A stretch of DNA of 64,000 nucleotides from Theocolax elegans (lineage: Eukaryota; Arthropoda; Insecta; Hymenoptera; Cerocephalidae): positions 46,696,362-46,760,361 of the forward strand of contig CM047425.1 of the NCBI GenBank assembly GCA_026168455.1, given 5' to 3'. The position numbers and the translations under genes are program-made. Under the pieces are notes generated by a model. The model was not told the DNA's origin, ran no database searches, and was given only the letters and a program-made list of their open reading frames with translations. Positions 9,386 through 24,628 of the stretch are shown piece by piece; position 1 is the first letter of the stretch, and the number at the start of each line of letters is the position of its first letter.

Positions 9386-12300
9386 GTTAGAATTTAAATT
9401 ATTCATTTATCAGATAACAATGTCAGATTTAAGTGGAGAATTTATTTATCCGGTAACAATTTTCAATGTTTGTTTAGAATAACTCAATACGTGGGGGTTT
9501 TCACACCTTCTATCAATATACATATTAAAATACAACATCAAAAACATTTATATAATATAACATCAAAATACATTTCGATTTCAGTCAGATTTTAGTTCTT
9601 TCAATTGCAGAAAATTTTTATATAAAATTTTTGTAATATTAAAAAAATCTTCAATTAAAATTAAAAGAAATATATAAAATAAGGGAGATAGAATTCAAAT
9701 TATTCATTTATCAGATAACAATGTCAGAATCAATTGCAGAATTTATTTATCCGATAAGAGTTTTCAAAGTTTGTTTAGTATAACACAATACTTTCTGGTT
9801 TTGACACTATCTATGTAGATGTCTTTCAAAATACTTTTGGATTTCAGTTTGACTTTCGTTCTATCAATTGCAGAAACTTTTAAAGAAATTTTTGTAATAT
9901 TTAAAAATATGTTTAATTAAAATTAACAGAAATAGATAAAACAAGGGAGTTAGAATTCAAATTATTCATTTATCAGATAACAATGTCAGATTCGATTACA
10001 GAATTTATTTATCAGATAACAATATTCAATGTTTGTTTAGAATAACACATTACTTGCGGGTTTTGTCACCGTCTGGGAAGGTGTTTTTCAAAATACTTTT
10101 GGATTTCAGTTTGATTTTAGTCCTATAAATTGCAGAAATTTCTTACATGAATATTTTTTAATATTTAAAAACATGCTTAATTAAAATTAAGAGAAATAGA
10201 TAGAATAAGGGTGTTAGAAATCAAATTATTTATTTATCAGATAACAATGTCAGATTCAATTGCAGAATTTATTTATCCGATACGAGTTTTCAAAGTTTGT
10301 TTAGTATAACACAATACTGTCGGATTTGACACCATCTATGTAAGTGTTTTTCAAAATACTTTTCTATTTCAGTTTGATTCTAGTTCTTTAATTGCAGAAA
10401 TTTCTCACATGAATATTTTTAATATTTAAAAAAATGTTTAATTAAAATTAAGAGAAATTGATAAAATAAGGGTGTTAAAAACAAGTTTTTTATTTATCAG
10501 ATAACAATGTCAGATTCAATTGCAGAATTTATTTATCCGATACGAGTTTTCAAAGTTTGTTTAGTATAACACAATACTGTCGGATTTGACACCATCTATG
10601 TAAGTGTTTTTCAAAATACTTTTCTATTTCAGTTTGATTCTAGTACTTTAATTGCAGAAATTTCTCACATGAATATTTTTTGATATTTAAAAAAATGTTT
10701 AATAAAAATTAAGAGAAATAGATAAAGTAAGGGAGTTAAAAACAAATTTTTTATTTATCAGATAACAATGTCAGATTCAATTGCAGAATTTATTTATCCG
10801 ATAGCAGTATACAAAGTTTGTTTAGTATAACACAATACTTGCAGGTTTTGTCACCTTCTGGGAAGGTGTTTTTCAAAATACTTTTCGATTTCAGTTTGAT
10901 TTTAGTTCTAACAATTGCAGAAATTTTTTTAATGAAATTTTTGTAATATTTAAAAAAAGGTTAATTAAAATTAAAAGAAATAGATAAAATAAGGGAGTTA
11001 GAATTTAAATTATTTATTTATCAGATAACAATGACAAAATCAGTTGCAGAATTTATATATCAGATAAAAATTTTTAAAGTTTGATTAGAATAACACAATA
11101 CTTGCGGGTTTTGACACCATCTATGTATTTGTTTTTCAAAATACTTTTCGATTTCAGTTTGATTCTAGTTCATTCAATTGCAGATATTTCTTACATGAAT
11201 ATTTTGTAATATTTAAAAAATACTTAATTATAATTAAGAGAAATAGATAAAATAAAAGTGTTACAAATCGAATGATTTATTTATCCGACAAGAATGTCAA
11301 AATCAATTGCAGAATTTATAAATCAGATAACAATTTTTAAAGTTTGTTTAGAATAACACAATACTTGCGGGTTTTGTCACCTTCTGGGAAGGCGTTTTTC
11401 AAAATACTTTTCGATTTCAGTTTGATTTTAGTTCTAACAATTGCAGAAATTTTTTATATGAAATTTTTGTAATATTTGAAAAAAGATTAATTAAAATTAA
11501 AAGAAATAGATAAAATAAGGGAGTTAGAATTCAAATTATTCATTTATCAGATAACAATGTCAGATTCAATTGGAGAATTTATTTATCCGATAGCAGTTTT
11601 CAAAGTTTGTTTAGTATAACACAATACTTGCGGGTTTTGTCACCTTCTGGGAAGGTGTTTTTCAAAATACTTTTCGATTTCAGTTTGATTTTAGTTCTTA
11701 CAGATGCAGAAATTTTTTGCGTGAATCTTTTGTAATATTTTGAAATATGTTTAATTAAAATTAAAAGAAATAGTTAAAATAAGGGAGTTAGAAATCAAAT
11801 AATTTATTTATCCGACAAGAATGTCAAAATCAATTGCAGAATTTATATATCAGATAACAATTTTTAAAGTTTGATTAGAATAACACAATACTTGCGGGTT
11901 TTGACACCATCTATGTAGGTGTTTTTCAAAATACTTTTCGATTTCAGTTTAATTCTAGTTCTTTCAATTGCAGATATTTCTTACATGAATATTTTGTAAT
12001 ATTTAAAAAATGCTTAATTAAAATTAAGAGAAATAGATAAAATAAATGTGTTAGAAATCAAATTATTTATTTATCCGACAAGAATGTCAAAAGCAATTGC
12101 AGAAATTATATATCAGATAACAATTTTTAAAGTTTGTTTAGAATAACACAATACTTGCGGTTTTTGTCACCTTCTGGGAAGGCGTTTTTCAAAATACTTT
12201 TCGATTTCAGTTTGATTTTAGTTCTAACAATTGCAGAAATTTTTATATGAAATTTTTGTAATATTTGAAAAAAGATTAATTAAAATTAAAAGAAATAGAT

Positions 12301-13071
12301 AAAACAAGGGAGTTAGAATTCAAATTATTCATTTATCAGATAACAATGTCAGAGTCAATTGCAGAATTTATTTATCCGATAGCAGTTTCAAAGTTTGTTT
12401 AGTATAACACAATACTGTCGGATTTGACACCATCTATGTAAGTGTTTTTCAAATACTTTTCTATTTCAGTTTGATTCTAGTACTTTAATTGCAGAAATTT
12501 CTCACATGAATATTTTTTAATATTTAAAAAAATGTTTAATTAAAATTAAGAGAAATAGATAAAGTAAGGGAGTTAGAATTCAAATTATTTATTTATCAGA
12601 TAACAATGTCAGAGTCAATTGCAGAATTTATTTATCCGATAACAGTTTTCAATGTTGTTTAGTATAACACAATGCTTGCGGGTTTTGTCACCTTCTGGGA
12701 AGGTGTTTTTCAAAATACTTTTCGATTTCAGTTTGATTTTAGTTATAACAATTGCAGAAATTTTATATATGAAATTTGTGTAATATTTAAAAAAGATGAA
12801 TTAAAATTAAAAATAGATAAAATAAGGGAGCTAGAATTCAAATTATTCATTTATCAGATAACAATGTCAGATTCGATTACAGAATATATTTATAAGATAA
12901 CAATTTTTAAAGTTTGATTAAAATAACACAATACTTGCGGGTTTTGACACCTTCAGGGACGGTGTTTTTCAAAATACTTTTCGATTTCTGTTTGATTTTA
13001 GTTCTATAAATTGCAGAAATATTTTATACGAAATTTTTGTAATATTTAAAATAATGTTTTATTAAAATTAA

Positions 13072-13758
13072 TGTTGCGTATGGAGAACGTGATCGAAAGG
13101 GCCGAATAAAAAATTGATCGGACGCCGGGACTCGAACCGAGAATCCGCGGGTTTCCAGTCACGAGATCTTACCACTAGGCCACCGTCCGCGATTTCTTGT
13201 TGTAGTTGCATTCGTCATGATATTTCGCGTTTTCGGTCATCCTACACCTCCTACACCTCCGGATTATTTTTATTCATCATTAACTCTTCTTTATCGACGC
13301 GTATCTCGGGTCCGCTGCGTGGAACTTCTGACTTCACGGGGACGAAACGCTTTCATTTATTCATTTTCGAGGCTCGTTCGCTCGGTACACTTAATTATTT
13401 TTTCTTCATTAATTAGACCACGGAGGATAATGTAGGAACTGTTTTTTACGTGGGTTCGTTCACTCAAAAGAGATACCAGCAGTGAATTAGTGGATTTAAT
13501 TAGTGGATACTCCCGCACAAGGAATGCCATGTATGTTGCGTATAAAGAAGGTGATAGGAGAGGACCGAATAAAAAATTGATCGGACGCCGGGACTCGAAC
13601 CGAGGATCCGCGGGTTTCCAGTCACGAGACCTAACCACTAGGCCACCGTCCGCGATTACTTGTTGTAGTTGCATTCGTCATGATATTTCGCGTTTTCGGT
13701 CATCCTACACCGTTCTCACTCACGCACCGATCCGCGCGTAGATGTTACGTACGTAACA
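13072..13758 (-). mobile_element. TTAA-flanked element, dimeric long form, copy 3
   Basis: TTAA is at 13068-13071 and 13759-13762. tRNA-like units are at 13119-13189 and 13582-13652 on the minus strand. Variants are CTCGGGTCC in the spacer, CACAAGGAATGCC, and GATTACTTG after the second unit. This set is shared with copy 5 and differs from copies 2 and 4. One G is missing in the 5' module (GATCGAAAGG against GATCGGAAAGG). Confidence 0.8.
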
Positions 13759-14060
13759 TTAAGAGAAATAGATAAAATAAGGGAGTTAGAATTCAAATTA
13801 TTCATTTATCCGATAACAATGTTACAATCAATTGCAGAATTCATATATCAAATAACTATTTACAAAGTTTGATTAGAATAACAAATACTTGCGGGTTTTA
13901 ACACAATCTTGGAAAGTGTTTTTCAAAATACTTAACAATTTCAGTTTGATTTTAGTTCGTTCAATTGCAGAAATTTTTGTAATATTTAAAAAAATGTTTA
14001 ATTAAAATTAAAATAAATAGATAAAATAAGAGTTAGAATTCAAATTATTTATTTATTATT

Positions 14061-14470
14061 GTCACGGACGTTTCCGCGCTACTTAGGTGTACCAGAAGGA
14101 TAGAGTGAGCGATAAGGTGTCTCGACTAATGTAAGCGTTGCATTGCAGCACGGACGTTAGCTCGATGGTCAGAGTACGAGATTCATAATCCAAGGTCCGT
14201 GTGTTCGAATCCCGTCGTCCGCCTTTTTTTCGCTCCTCGCCTTTTTAATCCGTAACCGATGGCATCCCTCGTGTGTCAGAGTGCGGTTGGTCGGTTATGA
14301 CTCTGGCACGTGACGAACCTACAATACTCACGAATCCTACCTTATCCTCCGTCACGTTAATTAATAAGTTAATTGTGTCTCAGTTATGCCCAAAACCCAT
14401 TCTCCGCGCGTTATGTCCTCTGAGCTGCAGAGAAAAATAATATCGACACTTCACCGAGCGTGCGAGCCTC
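14061..14470 (+). mobile_element. tRNA-Met-like SINE-type element, copy 3
   Basis: The tRNA-like unit is at 14151-14221. The T run after it is one base longer than in copies 2, 4 and 5. It carries the GTTAATTGTGTC variant, which matches copy 5. Confidence 0.75.
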
Positions 14471-17400
14471 GTTAGAATTTAAATTATTCATTTATCAGAT
14501 AACAATGTCAGATTTAAGTGGAGAATTTATTTATCCGGTAACAATTTTCAATGTTGTTTAGAATAACTCAATACGTGGGGGTTTTCACACCTTCTATCAA
14601 TATACATATTAAAATACAACATCAAAAACATTTATATAATATAACATCAAAATACATTTCGATTATCAGTCAGATTTTAGTTCTTTCAATTGCAGAAAAT
14701 TTTTATATAAAATTTTTGTAATATTAAAAAAAATCTTCAATTAAAATTAAAAGAAATATATAAAATAAGGGAGATAGAATTCAAATTATTCATTTATCAG
14801 ATAACAATGTCAGAATCAATTGCAGAATTTATTTATCCGATAAGAGTTTTCAAAGTTGTTTAGTATAACACAATACTTTCTGGTTTTGACACTATCTATG
14901 TAGATGTCTTTCAAAATACTTTTGGATTTCAGTTTGACTTTCGTTCTATCAATTGCAGAAACTTTTAAAGAAATTTTTGTAATATTTAAAAATATGTTTA
15001 ATTAAAATTAACAGAAATAGATAAAACAAGGGAGTTAGAATTCAAATTATTCATTTATCAGATAACAATGTCAGATTCGATTACAGAATTATTTATCAGA
15101 TAACAATATTCAATGTTTGTTTAGAATAACACATTACTTGCGGGTTTTGTCACCGTCTGGGAAGGTGTTTTTCAAAATACTTTTGGATTTCAGTTTGATT
15201 TTAGGTCCTATAAATTGCAGAAATTTCTTACATGAATATTTTTTAATATTTAAAAACATGCTTAATTAAAATTAAGAGAAATAGATAGAATAAGGGTGTT
15301 AGAAATCAAATTATTTATTTATCAGATAACAATGTCAGATTCAATTGCAGAATTTATTTATCCGATACGAGTTTTCAAAGTTTGTTTAGTATAACACAAT
15401 ACTGTCGGATTGACACCATCTATGTAAGTGTTTTTCAAAATACTTTTCTATTTCAGTTTGATTCTAGTTCTTTAATTGCAGAAATTTCTCACATGAATAT
15501 TTTTTAATATTTAAAAAATGTTTAATTAAAATTAAGAGAAATTGATAAAATAAGGGTGTTAAAAACAAGTTTTTATTTATCAGTAACAATGTCAGATTCA
15601 ATTGCAGAATTTATTTATCCGATACGAGTTTTCAAAGTTTGTTTAGTATAACACAATACTGTCGGATTTGACACCATCTATGTAAGTGTTTTTCAATACT
15701 TTTCTATTTCAGTTTGATTCTAGTACTTTAATTGCAGAAATTTCTCACATGAATATTTTTTGATATTTAAAAAAATGTTTAATAAAAATTAGAGAAATAG
15801 ATAAAGTAAGGGAGTTAAAAACAAATTTTTTATTATCAGATAACAATGTCAGATTCAATTGCAGAATTTATTTATCCGATAGCAGTATACAAAGTTTGTT
15901 TAGTATAACACAATACTTGCAGGTTTTTGTCACCTTCTGGGAAGGTGTTTTTCAAAATACTTTCGATTTCAGTTTGATTTTAGTTCTAACAATTGCAGAA
16001 ATTTTTTTAATGAAATTTTTGTAATATTTAAAAAAAGGTAATTAAAATTAAAAGAAATAGATAAAATAAGGGAGTAGAATTTAAATTATTTATTTATCAG
16101 ATAACAATGACAAATCAGTTGCAGAATTTATATATCAGATAAAAATTTTTAAAGTATTGATTAGAATAACACAATACTTGCGGGTTTTGACACCATCTAT
16201 GTATTTGTTTTTCAAAATACTTTTCGATTTCAGTTTGATTCTAGTTCATTCAATTGCAGATATTTCTTACATGAATATTTTGTAATATTTAAAAAATACT
16301 TAATTATAATTAAGAGAAATAGATAAAATAAAAGTGTTACAAATCGAATGATTTATTTATCCGACAAGAATGTCAAAATCAATTGCAGAATTTATAAATC
16401 AGATAACAATTTTTAAAGTTTGTTTAGAATAACACAATACTTGCGGGGTTTTGTCACCTTCTGGGAAGGCGTTTTTCAAAATACTTTTCGATTTCAGTTT
16501 GATTTTAGTTCTAACAATTGCAGAAATTTTTTATATGAAATTTTGTAATATTTGAAAAAAGATTAATTAAAATTAAAAGAAATAGATAAAATAAGGGAGT
16601 TAGAATTCAAATTATTCATTTATCAGATAACAATGTCAGATTCAATTGGAGAATTTATTTATCCGATAGCAGTTTTCAAAGTTTGTTTAGTATAACACAA
16701 TACTTGCGGGTTTTGTCACCTTCTGGGAAGGTGTTTTTTCAAAATACTTTTCGATTTCAGTTTGATTTTAGTTCTTACAGATGCAGAAATTTTTTGCGTG
16801 AATCTTTTGTAATATTTAGAAATATGTTTAATTAAAATTAAAAGAAATAGTTAAAATAAGGGAGTTAGAAATCAAATAATTTATTTATCCGACAAGAATG
16901 TCAAAATCAATTGCAGAATTTATATATCAGATAACAATTTTAAAGTTTGATTAGAATAACACAATACTTGCGGGTTTTGACACCATCTATGTAGGTGTTT
17001 TTCAAAATACTTTTCGATTTCAGTTTAATTCTAGTTCTTTCAATTGCAGATATTTCTTACAATGAATATTTTGTAATATTTAAAAAATGCTTAATTAAAA
17101 TTAAGAGAAATAGATAAAATAAATGTGTTAGAAATCAAATATTTATTTATCCGACAAGAATGTCAAAAGCAATTGCAGAAATTATATATCAGATAACAAT
17201 TTTAAAGTTTGTTTAGAATAACACAATACTTGCGGTTTTTGTCACCTTCTGGGAAGGCGTTTTTCAAAATACTTTTCGATTTCAGTTTGATTTTAGTTCT
17301 AACAATTGCAGAAATTTTTTATATGAAATTTTTGTAATATTTGAAAAAAGATTAATTAAAATTAAAAGAAATAGATAAAACAAGGGAGTTAGAATTCAAA

Positions 17401-18142
17401 TTATTCATTTATCAGATAACAATGTCAGAGTCAATTGCAGAATTTATTTATCCGATAGCAGTTTTCAAAGTTTGTTAGTATAACACAATACTGTCGGATT
17501 TGACACCATCTATGTAAGTGTTTTTCAAAATACTTTTCTATTTCAGTTTGATTCTAGTACTTTAATTGCAGAAATTTCTCACATGAATATTTTTTAATAT
17601 TTAAAAAAATGGTTTAATTAAAATTAAGAGAAATAGATAAAGTAAGGGAGTTAGAATTCAAATTATTTATTTATCAGATAACAATGTCAGAGTCAATTGC
17701 AGAATTTATTTATCCGATAACAGTTTTCAATGTTTGTTTAGTATAACACATGCTTGCGGTTTTGTCACCTTCTGGGAAGGTGTTTTTCAAATACTTTTCG
17801 ATTTCAGTTTGATTTTAGTTATAACAATTGCAGAAATTTTATATAGAAATTTGTGTAATATTAAAAAAAGATGAATTAAAATTAAAATAGATAAAATAAG
17901 GGAGCTAGAATTCAAATTATTCATTTATCAGATAACAATGTCAGATCGATTACAGAATATATTTATAAGATAACAATTTTTAAAGTTGATTAAAATAACA
18001 CAATACTTGCGGGTTTTGACACCTTCAGGGACGGTGTTTTTCAAAATACTTTTCGATTTCTGTTTGATTTTAGTTCTATAAATTGCAGAAATATTTTATA
18101 CGAAATTTTTGTAATATTTAAAATAATGTTTATTAAAATTAA

Positions 18143-18829
18143 TGTTGCGTATGGAGAACGTGATCGGAAAGGGCCGAATAAAAAATTGATCGGACGCCGG
18201 GACTCGAACCGAGAATCCGCGGGTTTCCAGTCACGAGATCTTACCACTAGGCCACCGTCCGCGATTTCTTGTTGTAGTTGCATTCGTCATGATATTTCGC
18301 GTTTTCGGTCATCCTACACCTCCTACACCTCCGGATTATTTTTATTCATCATTAACTCTTCTTTATCGACGCGTATCTCGGATCCGCTGCGTGGAACTTC
18401 TGACTTCACGGGGACGAAACGCTTTCATTTATTCATTTTCGAGGCTCGTTCGCTCGGTACACTTAATTATTTTTCTTCATTAATTAGACCACGGAGGATA
18501 ATGTAGGAACTGTTTTTTACGTGGGTTCGTTCACTCAAAAGAGATACCAGCAGTGAATTAGTGGATTTAATTAGTGGATACTCCCGCACATGGAATGCCA
18601 TGTATGTTGCGTATAAAGAAGGTGATAGGAGAGGACCGAATAAAAAATTGATCGGACGCCGGGACTCGAACCGAGGATCCGCGGGTTTCCAGTCACGAGA
18701 CCTAACCACTAGGCCACCGTCCGCGATTTCTTGTTGTAGTTGCATTCGTCATGATATTTCGCGTTTTCGGTCATCCTACACCGTTCTCACTCACGCACCG
18801 ATCCGCGCGTAGATGTTACGTACGTAACA
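18143..18829 (-). mobile_element. TTAA-flanked element, dimeric long form, copy 4
   Basis: TTAA is at 18139-18142 and 18830-18833. tRNA-like units are at 18191-18261 and 18653-18723 on the minus strand. It carries the copy-2 variant set (CTCGGATCC, CACATGGAATGCC). Confidence 0.8.
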
Positions 18830-19132
18830 TTAAGAGAAATAGATAAAATAAGGGAGTTAGAATTCAAATTATTCATTTATCCGATAACAATGTTAGAATC
18901 AATTGCAGAATTCATATATCAAATAACTATTTACAAAGTTTGATTAGAATAACAAAATACTTGCGGGTTTTAACACAATCTTGGAAGGTGTTTTTCAAAA
19001 TACTTAACAATTTCAGTTTGATTTTAGTTCGTTCAATTGCAGAAATTTTTGTAATATTTAAAAAAATGTTTAATTAAAATTAAAATAAATAGATAAAATA
19101 AGAGTTAGAATTCAAATTATTTATTTATTATT

Positions 19133-19541
19133 GTCACGGACGTTTCCGCGCTACTTAGGTGTACCAGAAGGATAGAGTGAGCGATAAGGTGTCTCGACTA
19201 ATGTAAGCGTTGCATTGCAGCACGGACGTTAGCTCGATGGTCAGAGTACGAGATTCATAATCCAAGGTCCGTGTGTTCGAATCCCGTCGTCCGCCTTTTT
19301 TCGCTCCTCGCCTTTTTAATCCGTAACCGATGGCATCCCTCGTGTGTCAGAGTGCGGTTGGTCGGTTATGACTCTGGCACGTGACGAACCTACAATACTC
19401 ACGAATCCTACCTTATCCTCCGTCACGTTAATTAATAAGTTAAATGTGTCTCAGTTATGCCCAAAACCCATTCTCCGCGCGTTATGTCCTCTGAGCTGCA
19501 GAGAAAAATAATATCGACACTTCACCGAGCGTGCGAGCCTC
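19133..19541 (+). mobile_element. tRNA-Met-like SINE-type element, copy 4
   Basis: The tRNA-like unit is at 19223-19293. It carries the GTTAAATGTGTC variant, which matches copy 2. Confidence 0.75.
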
Positions 19542-22500
19542 GTTAGAATTTAAATTATTCATTTATCAGATAACAATGTCAGATTTAAGTGGAGAATTTA
19601 TTTATCCGGTAACAATTTTCAATGTTTGTTTAGAATAACTCAATACGTGGGGGTTTTCACACCTTCTATCAATATACATATTAAAATACAACATCAAAAA
19701 CATTTATATAATATAACATCAAAATACATTTCGATTTCAGTCAGATTTTAGTTCTTTCAATTGCAGAAAATTTTTATATAAAATTTTTGTAATATTAAAA
19801 AAATCTTCAATTAAAATTAAAAGAAATATATAAAATAAGGGAGATAGAATTCAAATTATTCATTTATCAGATAACAATGTCAGAATCAATTGCAGAATTT
19901 ATTTATCCGATAAGAGTTTTCAAAGTTTGTTTAGTATAACACAATACTTTCTGGTTTTGACACTATCTATGTAGATGTCTTTCAAAATACTTTTGGATTT
20001 CAGTTTGACTTTCGTTCTATCAATTGCAGAAACTTTTAAAGAAATTTTTGTAATATTTAAAAATATGTTTAATTAAAATTAACAGAAATAGATAAAACAA
20101 GGGAGTTAGAATTCAAATTATTCATTTATCAGATAACAATGTCAGATTCGATTACAGAATTTATTTATCAGATAACAATATTCAATGTTTGTTTAGAATA
20201 ACACATTACTTGCGGGTTTTGTCACCGTCTGGGAAGGTGTTTTTCAAAATACTTTTGGATTTCAGTTTGATTTTAGTCCTATAAATTGCAGAAATTTCTT
20301 ACATGAATATTTTTTAATATTTAAAAACATGCTTAATTAAAATTAAGAGAAATAGATAGAATAAGGGTGTTAGAAATCAAATTATTTATTTATCAGATAA
20401 CAATGTCAGATTCAATTGCAGAATTTATTTATCCGATACGAGTTTTCAAAGTTTGTTTAGTATAACACAATACTGTCGGATTTGACACCATCTATGTAAG
20501 TGTTTTTCAAAATACTTTTCTATTTCAGTTTGATTCTAGTTCTTTAATTGCAGAAATTTCTCACATGAATATTTTTTAATATTTAAAAAAATGTTTAATT
20601 AAAATTAAGAGAAATTGATAAAATAAGGGTGTTAAAAACAAGTTTTTTATTTATCAGATAACAATGTCAGATTCAATTGCAGAATTTATTTATCCGATAC
20701 GAGTTTTCAAAGTTTGTTTAGTATAACACAATACTGTCGGATTTGACACCATCTATGTAAGTGTTTTTCAAAATACTTTTCTATTTCAGTTTGATTCTAG
20801 TACTTTAATTGCAGAAATTTCTCACATGAATATTTTTGATATTTAAAAAAATGTTTAATAAAAATTAAGAGAAATAGATAAAGTAAGGGAGTTAAAAACA
20901 AATTTTTTATTTATCAGATAACAATGTCAGATTCAATTGCAGAATTTATTTATCCGATAGCAGTATACAAAGTTTGTTTAGTATAACACAATACTTGCAG
21001 GTTTTGTCACCTTCTGGGAAGGTGTTTTTCAAAATACTTTCGATTTCAGTTTGATTTTAGTTCTAACAATTGCAGAAATTTTTTTAATGAAATTTTTGTA
21101 ATATTTAAAAAAAGGTTAATTAAAATTAAAAGAAATAGATAAAATAAGGGAGTTAGAATTTAAATTATTTATTTATCAGATAACAATGACAAAATCAGTT
21201 GCAGAATTTATATATCAGATAAAAATTTTTAAAGTTTGATTAGAATAACACAATACTTGCGGGTTTTGACACCATCTATGTATTTGTTTTTCAAAATACT
21301 TTTCGATTTCAGTTTGATTCTAGTTCATTCAATTGCAGATATTTCTTACATGAATATTTTGTAATATTTAAAAAATACTTAATTATAATTAAGAGAAATA
21401 GATAAAATAAAAGTGTTACAAATCGAATGATTTATTTATCCGACAAGAATGTCAAAATCAATTGCAGAATTTATAAATCAGATAACAATTTTTAAAGTTT
21501 GTTTAGAATAACACAATACTTGCGGGTTTGTCACCTTCTGGGAAGGCGTTTTTCAAATACTTTTCGATTTCAGTTTGATTTTAGTTCTAACAATTGCAGA
21601 AATTTTTTATATGAAATTTTGTAATATTTGAAAAAAGATTAATTAAAATTAAAAGAAATAGATAAAATAAGGGAGTTAGAATTCAAATTATTCATTTATC
21701 AGATAACAATGTCAGATTCAATTGGAGAATTTATTTATCCGATAGCAGTTTTCAAAGTTTGTTTAGTATAACACAATACTTGCGGGTTTTGTCACCTTCT
21801 GGGAAGGTGTTTTTCAAAATACTTTTCGATTTCAGTTTGATTTTAGTTCTTACAGATGCAGAAATTTTTTGCGTGAATCTTTTGTAATATTTTGAAATAT
21901 GTTTAATTAAAATTAAAAGAAATAGTTAAAATAAGGGAGTTAGAAATCAAATAATTTATTTATCCGACAAGAATGTCAAAATCAATTGCAGAATTTATAT
22001 ATCAGATAACAATTTTTAAAGTTTGATTAGAATAACACAATACTTGCGGGTTTTGACACCATCTATGTAGGTGTTTTTCAAAATACTTTTCGATTTCAGT
22101 TTAATTCTAGTTCTTTCAATTGCAGATATTTCTTACATGAATATTTTGTAATATTTAAAAAATGCTTAATTAAAATTAAGAGAAATAGATAAAATAAATG
22201 TGTTAGAAATCAAATTATTTATTTATCCGACAAGAATGTCAAAAGCAATTGCAGAAATTATATATCAGATAACAATTTTTAAAGTTTGTTTAGAATAACA
22301 CAATACTTGCGGTTTTTGTCACCTTCTGGGAAGGCGTTTTTCAAAATACTTTTCGATTTCAGTTTGATTTTAGTTCTAACAATTGCAGAAATTTTTTATA
22401 TGAAATTTTTGTAATATTTGAAAAAAGATTAATTAAAATTAAAAGAAATAGATAAAACAAGGGAGTTAGAATTCAAATTATTCATTTATCAGATAACAAT

Positions 22501-23228
22501 GTCAGAGTCAATTGCAGAATTTATTTATCCGATAGCAGTTTTCAAAGTTTGTTTAGTATAACACAATACTGTCGGATTTGACACCATCTATGTAAGTGTT
22601 TTTCAAAATACTTTTCTATTTCAGTTTGATTCTAGTACTTTAATTGCAGAAATTTCTCACATGAATATTTTTTAATATTTAAAAAAATGTTTAATTAAAA
22701 TTAAGAGAAATAGATAAAGTAAGGGAGTTAGAATTCAAATTATTTATTTATCAGATAACAATGTCAGAGTCAATTGCAGAATTTATTTATCCGATAACAG
22801 TTTTCAATGTTTGTTTAGTATAACACAATGCTTGCGGGTTTTGTCACCTTCTGGGAAGGTGTTTTTCAAAATACTTTTCGATTTCAGTTTGATTTTAGTT
22901 ATAACAATTGCAGAAATTTTATATATGAAATTTGTGTAATATTTAAAAAAAGATGAATTAAAATTAAAAATAGATAAAATAAGGGAGCTAGAATTCAAAT
23001 TATTCATTTATCAGATAACAATGTCAGATTCGATTACAGAATATATTTATAAGATAACAATTTTTAAAGTTTGATTAAAATAACACAATACTTGCGGGTT
23101 TTGACACCTTCAGGGACGGTGTTTTTCAAAATACTTTTCGATTTCTGTTTGATTTTAGTTCTATAAATTGCAGAAATATTTTATACGAAATTTTTGTAAT
23201 ATTTAAAATAATGTTTTATTAAAATTAA

Positions 23229-23916
23229 TGTTGCGTATGGAGAACGTGATCGGAAAGGGCCGAATAAAAAATTGATCGGACGCCGGGACTCGAACCGAGA
23301 ATCCGCGGGTTTCCAGTCACGAGATCTTACCACTAGGCCACCGTCCGCGATTTCTTGTTGTAGTTGCATTCGTCATGATATTTCGCGTTTTCGGTCATCC
23401 TACACCTCCTACACCTCCGGATTATTTTTATTCATCATTAACTCTTCTTTATCGACGCGTATCTCGGGTCCGCTGCGTGGAACTTCTGACTTCACGGGGA
23501 CGAAACGCTTTCATTTATTCATTTTCGAGGCTCGTTCGCTCGGTACACTTAATTATTTTTTCTTCATTAATTAGACCACGGAGGATAATGTAGGAACTGT
23601 TTTTTACGTGGGTTCGTTCACTCAAAAGAGATACCAGCAGTGAATTAGTGGATTTAATTAGTGGATACTCCCGCACAAGGAATGCCATGTATGTTGCGTA
23701 TAAAGAAGGTGATAGGAGAGGACCGAATAAAAAATTGATCGGACGCCGGGACTCGAACCGAGGATCCGCGGGTTTCCAGTCACGAGACCTAACCACTAGG
23801 CCACCGTCCGCGATTACTTGTTGTAGTTGCATTCGTCATGATATTTCGCGTTTTCGGTCATCCTACACCGTTCTCACTCACGCACCGATCCGCGCGTAGA
23901 TGTTACGTACGTAACA
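23229..23916 (-). mobile_element. TTAA-flanked element, dimeric long form, copy 5
   Basis: TTAA is at 23225-23228 and 23917-23920. tRNA-like units are at 23277-23347 and 23740-23810 on the minus strand. It carries the copy-3 variant set (CTCGGGTCC, CACAAGGAATGCC, GATTACTTG). Confidence 0.8.
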
Positions 23917-24219
23917 TTAAGAGAAATAGATAAAATAAGGGAGTTAGAATTCAAATTATTCATTTATCCGATAACAATGTTACAATCAATTGCAGAATTC
24001 ATATATCAAATAACTATTTACAAAGTTTGATTAGAATAACAAAATACTTGCGGGTTTTAACACAATCTTGGAAAGTGTTTTTCAAAATACTTAACAATTT
24101 CAGTTTGATTTTAGTTCGTTCAATTGCAGAAATTTTTGTAATATTTAAAAAAATGTTTAATTAAAATTAAAATAAATAGATAAAATAAGAGTTAGAATTC
24201 AAATTATTTATTTATTATT

Positions 24220-24628
24220 GTCACGGACGTTTCCGCGCTACTTAGGTGTACCAGAAGGATAGAGTGAGCGATAAGGTGTCTCGACTAATGTAAGCGTTGC
24301 ATTGCAGCACGGACGTTAGCTCGATGGTCAGAGTACGAGATTCATAATCCAAGGTCCGTGTGTTCGAATCCCGTCGTCCGCCTTTTTTCGCTCCTCGCCT
24401 TTTTAATCCGTAACCGATGGCATCCCTCGTGTGTCAGAGTGCGGTTGGTCGGTTATGACTCTGGCACGTGACGAACCTACAATACTCACGAATCCTACCT
24501 TATCCTCCGTCACGTTAATTAATAAGTTAATTGTGTCTCAGTTATGCCCAAAACCCATTCTCCGCGCGTTATGTCCTCTGAGCTGCAGAGAAAAATAATA
24601 TCGACACTTCACCGAGCGTGCGAGCCTC
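24220..24628 (+). mobile_element. tRNA-Met-like SINE-type element, copy 5
   Basis: The tRNA-like unit is at 24310-24380. It carries the GTTAATTGTGTC variant, which matches copy 3. Confidence 0.75.
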
